The notes: generated from the sequence alone by a model not told the origin. A stretch of DNA of 64,000 bases from Gaetbulibacter_A aestuarii (GCF_039537665.1 NZ_BAABAY010000002.1:434001-498000); one strand, 5' to 3'; shown: positions 25,413 through 34,247, counted from the first letter of the stretch. Translations and numbers: made by a program.

Positions 25413-26078
25413 TTAAATATTGGTAAAATGCTTTTGAAGTTTATCGAGAGTGATCTCCTTAAAATCCTTGATTACCAGATTGGCCTTTGAATAGTCCTGA
25501 TTTTTTGAATGAAAGCTATCATAGGCAATGCTGAAAATACCGGCCGCTTGAGCTGCAACAATACCATTCGTAGAATCTTCAATAACCACACACTCTGAAA
25601 CAGCATGTCCAGAGGCATCAGCTGCCTTTAAAAAGATCTCGGGGTGCGGTTTGGACGCTTTAAGCTCTGCGCCACTAAGTTTCGCTTTAAAGTAGGGATT
25701 CAGGTTAAAACGTTCAAAAATACGTTCGATTCCGGCCCTGGAGGCTGAAGAACCTAAAACCAGTGTGATCCCGGCGTCGTGATAATGTTTGATAAGATCT
25801 AAAACACCTTCGATAAGATCAAAGTCATTGTCGTTATCAAAAACGTAATCGAAGTGCTTACGCTTAATAGCCACAAGAGATTCCGGATCTTCATTCAGAT
25901 CAAAATGCTCCACCAGACGTTTGCAAATGTTTATGGTAGATTGGCCGGTGAACGATTCATAAAGCGCCGCGGGAACATCAATTTGTAAGTCCTCGAACAT
26001 GCGATTATAAGCATAGCGATGCAGCGGTTCACTGTTAATGATCACCCCGTCCATATCAAAAATCACGGCTTTAACCAT
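25413..26078 (-). CDS. HAD family phosphatase (beta-phosphoglucomutase / YniC-like)
   Basis: 221 residues. HAD motif I is FDMDGVIINSEP at residues 7-18 (nucleophile Asp8, acid/base Asp10), motif II GSSAS near 110, motif III Lys in KASKPHPEIFLKA and motif IV VIEDSTNGIVAAQAAG. The helical cap between motifs I and II is of the C1 type used by beta-phosphoglucomutase, 2-deoxyglucose-6-phosphatase and related sugar phosphatases. The substrate is not predictable. It is divergent from the TMEM175-like gene and upstream of the satD iterons. Confidence 0.92.
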   Translation of the reverse strand: MVKAVIFDMDGVIINSEPLHRYAYNRMFEDLQIDVPAALYESFTGQSTINICKRLVEHFDLNEDPESLVAIKRKHFDYVFDNDNDFDLIEGVLDLIKHYHDAGITLVLGSSASRAGIERIFERFNLNPYFKAKLSGAELKASKPHPEIFLKAADASGHAVSECVVIEDSTNGIVAAQAAGIFSIAYDSFHSKNQDYSKANLVIKDFKEITLDKLQKHFTNI

Positions 26079-26197
26079 AGTAAATTTTTTGCGAAGATAC
26101 GGAATTGTATAACCTTCTTACAACAAAGTTCTTACAAGGAATAACATGGTTAAAAATTAAAAAATTTAATTGTAATTTTAGAACGAACAATTTTCGT

Positions 26198-26782
26198 ATG
26201 ATGACCAAAGGACGCATAGAAGCTTTTACAGATGGTGTACTAGCGATTATTATAACCATTATGGTTTTAGAACTAAAAGTGCCTCATGGCGGTGCTTTTG
26301 AAGATTTAAAACCGCTAATTCCGGTTTTTGGAAGCTATATTCTAAGCTTTATTTACATCGCCATTTACTGGAATAATCATCATCATATGATGCATACCGT
26401 GCAACATGTAACCGGAACAATACTTTGGGCTAATATGCATTTGTTGTTTTGGTTATCCTTAGTACCATTTACCACAGGTTGGATGGGGGAAAATCATTTT
26501 TCTTCGGCGTCTGTGTTTTTATACGGCATTGTATTACTTGGTGCTGCCTTGGCTTATTTTATTCTTCAAACGACTATTATTAAAAGTCATGGAAAGACCT
26601 CCATTTTAGCCCGGGCTTTAGGTAAAGACCTTAAAGGAAAGGCTTCGCCGATTCTCTATATCACCGGGATTGCGACAGCTTTTGTAAATATTTGGATCTC
26701 CGGTGCCTTGTTCATAGCTGTTGCGATCATGTGGTTAATACCTGATCGTAGAATTGAAAGGACACTTCGGGATAAAAATTAA
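26198..26782 (+). CDS. TMEM175/DUF1211-family membrane protein (potassium channel-like)
   Basis: 194 residues from ATG at 26198; the in-frame upstream extension is AT-rich and not conserved-looking. The family signature is at the N-terminus: KGRIEAFTDGVLAIIITIMV, with Arg plus F(S/T)D lining the pore helix, then LELKVP and NNHHHMMH. About six helices are visible. Bacterial TMEM175 proteins form tetrameric K+ channels. The stop lies 4 bp from the convergent DUF2490 stop. The family assignment is firm, transport activity is by homology. Confidence 0.9.
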   Translation: MMTKGRIEAFTDGVLAIIITIMVLELKVPHGGAFEDLKPLIPVFGSYILSFIYIAIYWNNHHHMMHTVQHVTGTILWANMHLLFWLSLVPFTTGWMGENHFSSASVFLYGIVLLGAALAYFILQTTIIKSHGKTSILARALGKDLKGKASPILYITGIATAFVNIWISGALFIAVAIMWLIPDRRIERTLRDKN

Positions 26783-26786
26783 CCGC

Positions 26787-27470
26787 TCATTTTTCTTTTT
26801 TATCAGACATCCAATTGGTTTTAAAGCAATAGCTTACCAGCATCCGGTTTAAATTCATTTGGTGAATTTCATGATTTAAATATCCCAATTGTATATTGGC
26901 GGATTTTGATATGTTGAATCCTAGGCAAATTTGAAACCGGTTTTCATCCATGATCTGGTCTTGGAAATTAAAAAAGAATTCATTCGATGCCGATATAAAT
27001 AAACTTTTATTCAGTATAATTTTTGATCCAATGCGATAACGCATTCTATGTTTTACATTATGACTATGTTGGTAATTAAAGATCCGTTGTTCTAATCGAA
27101 TGCGATGATTTATGGGGAGTAAAGCAGTACTTTTGATGTAGTATTGCTCGTAAAAACGGTTTTCAAATAAATGACTGGTACCAACGCTGCTAAATGTTTT
27201 GTCAATATCCAGATAACAATAGGCCAGGGTGAACATAGACTTGTTCTTTAGATGATAGTTTACGCCGGTGTAATAGAACATCAAATTGATGTTGTCCAGG
27301 GGCTCGAAGGTGCGTAGCTGCAAGCCTGTCTTAAGACTTATTCTCTTCGATATTTGATGATTTCCATCGATCATATACCAGGCGCCTAAGGTGGTTTCTG
27401 GTGTTGATTGAGAAAAACTTAACGAGGTTGTAAACAATACAATCAAGATAAAGCGAGGGAAAAGCTTCAT
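26787..27470 (-). CDS. DUF2490 outer-membrane beta-barrel protein
   Basis: 227 residues with a signal peptide ending SLSFSQ. The body has alternating beta strands typical of a small barrel and matches DUF2490: TTLGAWYMIDGNHQISKRIS, LMFYYTGVNYHLKNKSMFTL, FENRFYEQYYIKS, RIRLEQRIF, RYRIGSKIIL and the closing QLGYLNHEIHQMNLNRMLV. Members are predicted outer-membrane proteins without known function. Transcribed alone, it is separated from pckA by the strong hairpin at 27515-27551. Confidence 0.88.
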   Translation of the reverse strand: MKLFPRFILIVLFTTSLSFSQSTPETTLGAWYMIDGNHQISKRISLKTGLQLRTFEPLDNINLMFYYTGVNYHLKNKSMFTLAYCYLDIDKTFSSVGTSHLFENRFYEQYYIKSTALLPINHRIRLEQRIFNYQHSHNVKHRMRYRIGSKIILNKSLFISASNEFFFNFQDQIMDENRFQICLGFNISKSANIQLGYLNHEIHQMNLNRMLVSYCFKTNWMSDKKEK

Positions 27471-27514
27471 GAGCTGGTAATATTTGGGAGTATACTTCTG
27501 AGTAATTTTTTAAT

Positions 27515-27551
27515 ATCCTAAAAAGAGCTTTTAGGGTGCTCTTTTTAGGAT
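27515..27551. terminator. Strong terminator downstream of pckA
   Basis: A perfect 14-bp stem, ATCCTAAAAAGAGC (27515-27528) with GCTCTTTTTAGGAT (27538-27551), encloses a 9-nt loop. It lies 12 bp after the pckA stop on the minus strand and insulates the downstream DUF2490 gene. Confidence 0.85.
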
Positions 27552-27563
27552 TATAAAAATGAA

Positions 27564-29195
27564 TTAAAGGTGTTCATGTAAATGATGATGTTCATCAATT
27601 AGAGGTCCGCCTTCAACAATGTTCTCATTCGCCTGAGAAGCAAATTTTTCAAAATTGATATGAAAATAATGCGCTAATTGAATGGCTTTACGGATGTAAT
27701 CGCCTTTTTTAAGCCAGGTGTTCATAGGATCCAAAATCTCTGTAGGAACACCGGGGCAATACTTGGGCGTATATAATCCGAATATGGGATTTTGTTCATA
27801 ATCTACATCCGCTAACTCATCATTCAAGATAGCCGTGATCATGGCGCGTGTATATTTCAGTTTAATGCGAGATCCTGTGCCATAAGGGCCGCCGCTCCAA
27901 CCAGTATTGATCAACCATACATTAACGCTGGCTTTGGTCATTTTTTCACTCAACATTTCTCCATAAACCGTGGGATGTAATGGCATGAAAGGCTCTCCAA
28001 AACAAGCTGAGAAGGAAGGTACGGGCTCGGTAATGCCTGCTTCAGTTCCTGCTACCTTAGCTGTATAACCTGAAATAAAATGATAGGCTGCCTGACCTGC
28101 TGTTAATTTAGAAACAGGAGGCAACACACCAAAAGCATCACAGGTCAGGAAGAAAATATTCTTCGGATTATTCGCAAACAAGGTTTCCTGAATATTTTGA
28201 ATGTGGTAAATAGGGTAGCTTACCCGGGTGTTTTGGGTAATGCTACTATCCTCATAATCAGGTTCTTTATTGTCTTTTAAAATAATATTTTCAAGAATAG
28301 CGCCCGGTTTTATGGCATTAAAGATCTCAGGTTCTTTTTCTTCAGTAAGATCAATAACCTTGGCATAACAACCACCTTCAAAGTTAAAAATGATATTATC
28401 TGAAGTCCAGCCATGTTCGTCATCACCAATCAATTTACGATTAGGATCGGCGGATAGGGTTGTTTTACCGGTACCGGACAATCCAAAGAAAATAGCAGTA
28501 TCACCTTTTTTACCTACATTGGCAGAACAGTGCATTGGAAGTACTTTATTTTCTGTTGGAAGGATAAAATTCAAGGCAGAGAAAATACCTTTTTTCATTT
28601 CTCCGGTATAGGCAGAACCTCCGATTAAAGCTATTTTTTTAGTAAAATTCAATATTGAAAAATTACCTTGTCGGATGCCATAATCTTTTGGATTTGGACA
28701 TTCATAGCCGGGAGCACAAAGTATCAGCCAATCTTCTTCAAAATTTTCAAGTTCTTTTTCGCTCGGTCTCAAAAACATATTATAGACAAACATGTTAGAC
28801 CAGGGGAGTTCGGTAATGGTTCGAACATTGGTTCTATATTCCGGATCGGCGCAAACGTAACCATCACGGGCATAAAGTTCTTTACCCGAAAGGTAGTTAA
28901 GAACTTCTTTTTCTAATTTATCGAAGTTTTCAGGAGAAACAGGTTTATTAACTTTTCCCCACCACACTTTAGATTCTGTATAATCGTCTTTAACTATAAA
29001 GCGGTCCTGAGGTGAACGTCCGGTAAATTTTCCGGTTTTAATAACCAAAGTACCGTTTAAGGTTTCTTCTCCCAGACCTTTTTCTAAAGTAATTTTCTGT
29101 AATTCTTCCGGAGTTAAATTCCAGTTTACTTTTACATCTTTCAGTCCGTATGATCCGAGATTCCGGTCTTTTTGAGCTTTTTGATTTGTTTTCAT
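27564..29195 (-). CDS. pckA: Phosphoenolpyruvate carboxykinase (ATP)
   Basis: 543 residues, the usual length. The kinase-1a P-loop GLSGTGKT is at residues 238-245, followed by LSADPNRKLIGDDEHGW (kinase-2 and metal ligands); FTGRSPQDRFIV (57-68) binds oxaloacetate, and MHCSANVGKKGDTAIFFG carries the Mn2+ ligands. The enzyme converts oxaloacetate and ATP to PEP and CO2, the first step of gluconeogenesis. It is 33 bp downstream of an SLC13 di/tricarboxylate-type transporter, so uptake of organic acids and their conversion to PEP are probably co-expressed. Confidence 0.98.
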   Translation of the reverse strand: MKTNQKAQKDRNLGSYGLKDVKVNWNLTPEELQKITLEKGLGEETLNGTLVIKTGKFTGRSPQDRFIVKDDYTESKVWWGKVNKPVSPENFDKLEKEVLNYLSGKELYARDGYVCADPEYRTNVRTITELPWSNMFVYNMFLRPSEKELENFEEDWLILCAPGYECPNPKDYGIRQGNFSILNFTKKIALIGGSAYTGEMKKGIFSALNFILPTENKVLPMHCSANVGKKGDTAIFFGLSGTGKTTLSADPNRKLIGDDEHGWTSDNIIFNFEGGCYAKVIDLTEEKEPEIFNAIKPGAILENIILKDNKEPDYEDSSITQNTRVSYPIYHIQNIQETLFANNPKNIFFLTCDAFGVLPPVSKLTAGQAAYHFISGYTAKVAGTEAGITEPVPSFSACFGEPFMPLHPTVYGEMLSEKMTKASVNVWLINTGWSGGPYGTGSRIKLKYTRAMITAILNDELADVDYEQNPIFGLYTPKYCPGVPTEILDPMNTWLKKGDYIRKAIQLAHYFHINFEKFASQANENIVEGGPLIDEHHHLHEHL

Positions 29196-29228
29196 AATTT
29201 TAAGATTTAGCGTTATGTATTAGATTTA

Positions 29229-31070
29229 TTAAAAGGGCCAAAATAGGGGTACAAGTAGGAGTGAAATGATACAGAGTAGCAATAACAAAGGCGCTCCCAC
29301 CTTCAGGTAATTCATAAATTTGTAGCCTCCTGCCGTCATCACCATGGCGTTTGTTGTGGTTCCAATAGGTGTTAAAAATGCGGTGGAAGCACTTATGGCC
29401 ACGATGATCATAAAAGGTTTTGGCGACAGGTTTAGCGAGTGCGCCGCTAATAGCGCTATCGGTGCCATTAAAACCGCTGTAGCCGAATTATTTATAAACT
29501 GACTAAAAGTAGTGGTCAGTATAAAAATACCGGCTAACAACAAAATAGGATGTATGGCTCCTAAGTAGCTTACAAGGCCGTTCGCGATAACTTTTGCTGT
29601 ACCTGTTTTCTGAAGTGCAATGCCCATTGGGATCATGGCAGCGATCATTACAACGCTAGTCCAGCTAATGCCTTTATAGGCCTTTTCGATAGGAACACAA
29701 CCGGTGAGTAAAATGATGCCTGCGGAAATAAGTGCTGCAATAGATCCCGGAACGATATGAAATACCATAAGTACGATCATCAGCAAAAGTGAGCCTAGCG
29801 CGATGTAGGATTTACCACTTAACTTGGCCACATTTTTAGCCATACCTTCCGGACTCCCAATGATGATCAGATTTTCATATTGTTTTTTCAAAGCCTCAAT
29901 ATCATGCCAGGTACCACGGATCACAAAGGTATCTCCGGGTTTTACGGTAATGGTTTTTTCTTCAATCGGTTTATTGTTTCTGGAAGCTGCCAGTAATTGG
30001 ATGCTGTATCGTTTAAAATATTCTCCTAGTGTATATTGTCTGCCCACCAAAGCCGAGTTCGGTGATACAATAACTTCGGTCATTCCAACCTCTTGATTTA
30101 TTAAATTGTGTTTCAATTCGTCTACGCTTGGCTCTAGAGGTAATAGGCCTAAACGGAAGGTGATCATCAATTTATTTATCGCTGCTGCATCACCTTTAAC
30201 TGTAATGATATCATGATAACGCAATTCGGTATCACCATCAGGAAATTCTTCAAAAGCAGGAATCTTTTTTAATACCTTGGGATGTCTTCTTTTCAATCGA
30301 AGAATCGCCACATCGAAATCCGATTCAAAATTCCATTGTTTAATTGGTGTATTGATAAGTGGTGACAATGAACGTATTCTTAATCGGTAATAGCCATCAT
30401 CAATTTTATAGGCATCAATCCAATGGTATAGGGTTGATTCAATATTCACAGGTTTGTTGTTGGTTTTATTTTTCGGTAATAATTTATAACCAACGTATCG
30501 AAAATAAACCAGGGTTATGATGAGTAAAGGCAAACCAATCAACGCAAATTCAAAAAACGAGAAACCTTTAAATCCGCTATCAATCAAGGCATTACTAACA
30601 ATAATATTAGGAGGTGTTCCGGTAAGCGTGAGTAAGCCACCGGTATTGGAACCAAAAGCGATCGGAATCAGGAATTTAGATGGCAATGTCCCGATGCTCC
30701 AGGCCGATGAAATGGTTAAAGGCATTAAGGTTGCCACCGTACCCGTATTACTTACAAAGCCCGAAAGTACACCGGCACCCAGAGTAACGATTACCAATAA
30801 TTTTGGAACGCTGTTACCGGCCCATTCCACAAATTTTTTACCCGCCATGGCGGTCCATCCGGTTTGTGCGATGCCTTCACCAATAATAAATAAAGCAGCG
30901 ATCATGATAACGGTTGGATTGCTGAATCCGCTTAAGGTTTCCGGAGCATCCAAAATACCTGTGAGGTATAAGGTGATCATGGATAATAAGGCTACAATAT
31001 CTGGCGTAAATTTGCCCCAAACAAAGAAGGCGATGGTAACAATTAATATGGCAAGCATTATGTAGATCAT
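29229..31070 (-). CDS. SLC13-family permease with two RCK_C (TrkA_C) domains
   Basis: 613 residues. The two membrane halves show SLC13/DASS motifs: MIAALFIIGEGIAQTGW, SGFVSNTGTVATLMPLTISS and SNTGGLLTLTGTPPNIIVSN in the first, FSQFINNSATAVLMAPIALL and TAFLTPIGTTTNAMV in the second. The middle (about residues 205-400) has two TrkA_C-like domains (WNFESDFDVAILRLKRRHP; VIVSPNSALVGRQYTLGEYF). Such proteins import dicarboxylates or sulfate with Na+. Pairing with pckA favours a carboxylate. A 16-bp dyad at 31157-31172 lies upstream. Confidence 0.92.
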   Translation of the reverse strand: MIYIMLAILIVTIAFFVWGKFTPDIVALLSMITLYLTGILDAPETLSGFSNPTVIMIAALFIIGEGIAQTGWTAMAGKKFVEWAGNSVPKLLVIVTLGAGVLSGFVSNTGTVATLMPLTISSAWSIGTLPSKFLIPIAFGSNTGGLLTLTGTPPNIIVSNALIDSGFKGFSFFEFALIGLPLLIITLVYFRYVGYKLLPKNKTNNKPVNIESTLYHWIDAYKIDDGYYRLRIRSLSPLINTPIKQWNFESDFDVAILRLKRRHPKVLKKIPAFEEFPDGDTELRYHDIITVKGDAAAINKLMITFRLGLLPLEPSVDELKHNLINQEVGMTEVIVSPNSALVGRQYTLGEYFKRYSIQLLAASRNNKPIEEKTITVKPGDTFVIRGTWHDIEALKKQYENLIIIGSPEGMAKNVAKLSGKSYIALGSLLLMIVLMVFHIVPGSIAALISAGIILLTGCVPIEKAYKGISWTSVVMIAAMIPMGIALQKTGTAKVIANGLVSYLGAIHPILLLAGIFILTTTFSQFINNSATAVLMAPIALLAAHSLNLSPKPFMIIVAISASTAFLTPIGTTTNAMVMTAGGYKFMNYLKVGAPLLLLLCIISLLLVPLFWPF

Positions 31071-31156
31071 GGTAGGATTTTGAAAAATTGAATTTGTTTG
31101 AACGATAATTGCTTTTAAACAACAGTATAAAATTAGAGCCTAGGTTTACCGTATAT

Positions 31157-31172
31157 TATGACGAATGTCATA
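31157..31172. promoter_or_regulatory. 16-bp perfect dyad upstream of the SLC13-pckA operon
   Basis: TATGAC (31157-31162) and GTCATA (31167-31172) are perfect inverted repeats around GAAT. A -7-like TAATTTTA lies at 31135-31128 on the minus strand, which places the dyad near -42 of a plausible start, the class II position of Crp/Fnr-type activators. The rest of 31071-31480 holds only divergent promoters, with no supported gene. Confidence 0.45.
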
Positions 31173-31333
31173 CTTTAAGATTGATGGTCATTTTTACCAA
31201 AATAGAGATTTTTAGAGGTCTTAATTCCTAATTTTACAAGCGAAAACGTAATAGTATATTATGATTTTGAGGGAATCTTAAAAATGATTGCTTATTTTTG
31301 AGACGGGAATCTTTTTTAAGCGTCAGAATACTT

Positions 31334-31341
31334 TATTTTTG
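31334..31341 (+). promoter_or_regulatory. -7 element of bshB1
   Basis: TATTTTTG matches TAnnTTTG. A second copy lies at 31293-31300, so two start points are possible, with leaders of about 130 and 175 nt. No clean -33 TTTG was found for either. Confidence 0.4.
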
Positions 31342-31480
31342 CATAAAAAAAACGCTAAAATCATTATTTGTAATTCCTTATCGATCAAATTTGAAAACAC
31401 CACCAGTGGAAAGTTGCGGTTGTTTAGCAAGTTAGCAGACAGTAAGGTTTTAATGACAGAAGAAAAATAAATAGTTAAAG

Positions 31481-32197
31481 ATGAAATTAGATATACTAGC
31501 TATTGGAGCTCATCCTGATGACGTGGAACTGGGATGTGGCGCAACGATAGCCAAAGAAATTGCAAAGGGAAAGACAGTTGGGATCATCGATCTCACTCGT
31601 GGTGAATTGGGTACGCGAGGTACTGCTGAAACCAGAGAAGAAGAATCAAAGCACAGTGCTGATATTTTAGGTGTATCTGTTCGTGAGAATATGGATTTTG
31701 CCGATGGATTCTTTATGAACGACAAAACGCACCAAATGGCCCTGATCAAAAAGATCCGACAGTATCAACCGGATATTGTGTTATGTAATGCGGTATCGGA
31801 TCGGCATATCGATCATGGAAAAGGAAGTAAGTTGGTAAGTGATGCCTGTTTTTTGAGCGGATTGATCAAAATTGATACAGAACATGAGGGCGAACTACAG
31901 CAGAAATGGCGTCCGAAACATGTGTATCATTATATCCAGTGGAAAAATCTGAAGCCGGATTTTGTGGTTGATGTTTCCGATTATATCAACACCAAAATGG
32001 AAGCGGTTTTAGCTTTTAAGACCCAATTTTTCAACCCGGCTAGTTCAGACCCGGAAACACCTATATCCAGCAAGAATTTTACGGATAGTATTAAATATCG
32101 TGCCCGCGATCTGGGACGCCTGGTAGGGGTTGAATACGCTGAAGGATTTACTGTAGGACGTTATGTGGCTGTAGACAGTTTGTACGACCTGAAGTAG
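31481..32197 (+). CDS. bshB1: Bacillithiol biosynthesis deacetylase BshB1
   Basis: 238 residues. LmbE-fold zinc motif AIGAHPDDVELGCG at 7-20 (His11, Asp14) and SDRHIDHGKGS near 106-116 (His112) supply the metal site; GELGTRGT and FFNPASSDP are BshB1-type substrate loops. The enzyme deacetylates N-acetylglucosaminyl-malate to glucosaminyl-malate, the second step of bacillithiol synthesis, so this organism probably uses bacillithiol as its thiol buffer. It is a cytoplasmic protein with no signal peptide, unlike the PIG-L protein at 12493. Confidence 0.95.
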   Translation: MKLDILAIGAHPDDVELGCGATIAKEIAKGKTVGIIDLTRGELGTRGTAETREEESKHSADILGVSVRENMDFADGFFMNDKTHQMALIKKIRQYQPDIVLCNAVSDRHIDHGKGSKLVSDACFLSGLIKIDTEHEGELQQKWRPKHVYHYIQWKNLKPDFVVDVSDYINTKMEAVLAFKTQFFNPASSDPETPISSKNFTDSIKYRARDLGRLVGVEYAEGFTVGRYVAVDSLYDLK

Positions 32198-32230
32198 TTC
32201 CTGTTTCGTGTTTAAAATATTAAAAAAGTC

Positions 32231-32262
32231 TTTGTAGATACCACTGAAATCCTTTACATTTG
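32231..32262 (+). promoter_or_regulatory. Canonical promoter of tRNA-His
   Basis: TTTG (32231-32234), a 20-bp spacer and TACATTTG (32255-32262) match the Bacteroidota -33/-7 consensus exactly, 28 bp before the tRNA. Confidence 0.75.
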
Positions 32263-32290
32263 CACTCGCATTTATTGTGCGTTTAACATG

Positions 32291-32364
32291 GTGGTTGTAG
32301 CTCAGTTGGTTAGAGCGCCTGATTGTGGTTCAGGAGGTCGTCGGTTCGAGACCGATCTTCCACC
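32291..32364 (+). tRNA. tRNA-His (GTG anticodon)
   Basis: The cloverleaf is readable: acceptor GTGGTTG, D-arm GCTC-AGTTGGTTA-GAGC, anticodon arm CCTGA-TTGTGGT-TCAGG with GTG at the centre, variable AGGTC, T-arm GTCGG-TTCGAGA-CCGAT and 3' acceptor CTTCCAC plus C73. A G precedes position 1 (32290) as the His-specific G-1. Acceptor pairs 5-68 and 6-67 are T-T mismatches. The 3' CCA is not encoded. It has its own promoter and terminator. Confidence 0.95.
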
Positions 32365-32373
32365 CAAAAATAC

Positions 32374-32409
32374 AAGCCTTTCAAAATTAATTTTTGAAAG
32401 GCTTTTTTT
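32374..32409 (+). terminator. Terminator of tRNA-His
   Basis: AAGCCTTTCAAAA (32374-32386) and TTTTGAAAGGCTT (32392-32404) form a 13-bp stem with a 5-nt loop and a T-run, 10 bp after the tRNA. It also faces the convergent M28 peptidase gene. Confidence 0.85.
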
Positions 32410-32430
32410 GTACGATTTATTTTTGAATGT

Positions 32431-33453
32431 TTAATCTGTTTTTACATCGGTACCATCAAGTTTCACGCGATCTTTTCGGTTGGCCAGTTCCCAGGCAGTG
32501 TAAAAAATGAGGCGCGTGCGGGTTTCGTAAAACGCGTAATTTATTTTATCCGGTGTGTCCGAAGGGCGGTGATAATCGGCATGCGTACCATTAAAGTAAA
32601 AGATCACCGGGATATTATTCTTAGCGAAATTGTAATGGTCGGATCGGTAATAAAACCGGTTTCGATCATTTTTATCGTTATAGGTATAATCGAAATCCAG
32701 TTTGGTGTATTTTTTGTTTACGGCTTCAGAAATATCGTGTAATTCCTTACTTAAACGATCAGAACCAATAAGGTATAAATAATTGGGTTTGCCTTCGTGT
32801 TTTGGATCCACACGACCAATCATATCAATATTCAGGTCGGTAACCGTATTCTCCAAAGGAAACACCGGGTTATCGGTGTAGTAGCGCGACCCGAAAAGTC
32901 CGATCTCTTCACCGGTAACGTGCAAGAATAAAATGGAGCGTTTTGGTCGGTGTCCGTCATGCACAGCCTTTTGAAAAGCTCGGGCAATTTCCAGAACAGC
33001 AATGGTTCCGGAACCATCATCGTCAGCGCCGTTATTAATCTCGCCATTTTTGGAAATACCTATATGATCCAGATGAGCGGAGATGACCAGAACCTCATTG
33101 GGTTTTTCGGAGCCTTTAATAAAAGCCAGGACATTTTCAGAGTCGTTGTATTTATCACGCAGATAACTTTTAGGGATGCTTTGAAAATAATCATCTCCAC
33201 CAAATGCTGAAGGAACCTGATATTTAATGTAGTGATCTTTCAGGAAATTCACGGCCTTTTTTTGTCCGGGTTCTCCCGTCATGCGGCCTTCAAAATCATC
33301 AGAGGCGTATACATAAAGTAGTTTTTTAAGGTCGGAAGCTTTAATGGTCTTTGCGTATTTGGTAGCGATGTTGATATCGCTGGCGGTAGCCATTTGGGCA
33401 CAGGCCGTATGCAGGAAAAATAGGGCCGAAGCTATCAAAACGAGTTTTTTCAT
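32431..33453 (-). CDS. Secreted M28 family zinc peptidase
   Basis: 340 residues with a signal peptide ending HTACAQ. The co-catalytic zinc site of M28 is complete: His127-x-Asp129 (ISAHLDHIG), Asp144/145 in NNGADDDGSG, Glu182/Glu183 in VTGEEIGLFGS, Asp210 in NIDMIGR and His295 in HADYHRPSDTPDK. Family members are aminopeptidases or carboxypeptidases acting outside the cytoplasm; no PA domain or T9SS tail is visible. It is a single-gene unit with a promoter at 33530-33559. Confidence 0.95.
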   Translation of the reverse strand: MKKLVLIASALFFLHTACAQMATASDINIATKYAKTIKASDLKKLLYVYASDDFEGRMTGEPGQKKAVNFLKDHYIKYQVPSAFGGDDYFQSIPKSYLRDKYNDSENVLAFIKGSEKPNEVLVISAHLDHIGISKNGEINNGADDDGSGTIAVLEIARAFQKAVHDGHRPKRSILFLHVTGEEIGLFGSRYYTDNPVFPLENTVTDLNIDMIGRVDPKHEGKPNYLYLIGSDRLSKELHDISEAVNKKYTKLDFDYTYNDKNDRNRFYYRSDHYNFAKNNIPVIFYFNGTHADYHRPSDTPDKINYAFYETRTRLIFYTAWELANRKDRVKLDGTDVKTD

Positions 33454-33529
33454 GAAAAAATTTTTTACGATAATACGAAAAGTGAGGGAAACTGATATTT
33501 ATTTTTTGTTGAAATTAACATTATTAAGG

Positions 33530-33559
33530 CAAAAGTAAAAACAGATAAAGGTCACCAAA
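33530..33559 (-). promoter_or_regulatory. Promoter of the M28 peptidase gene
   Basis: On the minus strand TTTG (33559-33556), an 18-bp spacer and TACTTTTG (33537-33530) form a near-canonical promoter, with about 76 bp to the start codon. Confidence 0.6.
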
Positions 33560-33661
33560 AGTTCCTCTTATCCGTAGTATAGATTTCAAAAAGGGGTATA
33601 TTTACCTACATTTGCGAGTTTTAGTATATTTGAAAACAACAAAACATCAATTAATAAAACT

Positions 33662-34027
33662 ATGAGTAATATTGTTAAAGTAATAAACCTTTTGACTTTA
33701 TTATTCTTCTCTCCAAAAACTTTTGGACAAGAAAACAAGATCGACTTAAAAGTGGAAACTTCTAAAAGAATTTTCCTGTTAACCGAATCTGTGGGCGCAG
33801 TATACTCTAACACTTGGTATGCATATAAATTGGATAACGGAGAAATAGCATTGATTTCAGAGGGTAAATCAAAAGAAATTAGAAGTTTTATTAACTTTAA
33901 TTGTGAAAACGAAAACTACATCCTATTAGCTTCAACTAATTTTGGTTACAACATTACACCAGAAGAATTTAAAAAGCTCGTACCTAAAAGAGCCATTGAT
34001 TTGGGTAAAAATATCCAATGTAATTAA
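33662..34027 (+). CDS. Small secreted protein of unknown function
   Basis: 121 residues with an N-terminal hydrophobic segment ending FSPKTFGQ, a probable signal peptide. The mature part is polar (KIDLKVETSKRIFLLTESVG; AYKLDNGEIALISEGKSKEI) and ends KRAIDLGKNIQCN. Two -7-type boxes lie upstream, TACATTTG (33607-33614) and TATATTTG (33625-33632), which supports expression. I recognise no family. It opens the AT-rich accessory stretch that includes the broken lipocalin gene. Confidence 0.6.
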   Translation: MSNIVKVINLLTLLFFSPKTFGQENKIDLKVETSKRIFLLTESVGAVYSNTWYAYKLDNGEIALISEGKSKEIRSFINFNCENENYILLASTNFGYNITPEEFKKLVPKRAIDLGKNIQCN

Positions 34028-34235
34028 TAAAAAAAAAACCTAATGCCAACAACATGTAACATTCATTTCTTAGGTTCTCGACTGCTTCTGAAAATTTCTG
34101 TGAAATTTTCAACTTTTTGTACAACTGCTTACCGATAGGCCGTCTTGTTAAGTTTAATGCTACACGAGGCAACTTTTCATAAATAAGAACCTTACTACCA
34201 GTCATTGGAGCGCAACCTTTTGATAAAATATTCAT
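33984..34235 (-). other. Unassigned short ORF or conserved element between two small genes
   Basis: A minus-strand frame of up to 83 codons contains a basic amphipathic run (KVLIYEKLPRVALNLTRRPI, then GKQLYKKLKISQKFSEAVEN). It overlaps the tail of the 33662 gene and ends in a low-complexity A/T tract, so the C-terminal part is unlikely to be real. It could be a small gene, a remnant, or a non-coding repeat that happens to be open. I do not recognise it. Confidence 0.2.
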
Positions 34236-34247
34236 CTTACTTAAAAG

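Noticed and set aside
31288..31470. 60-codon plus-strand ORF upstream of bshB1
   Set aside because: It begins upstream of the predicted -7 box, has no motif and lies in the promoter/leader region.
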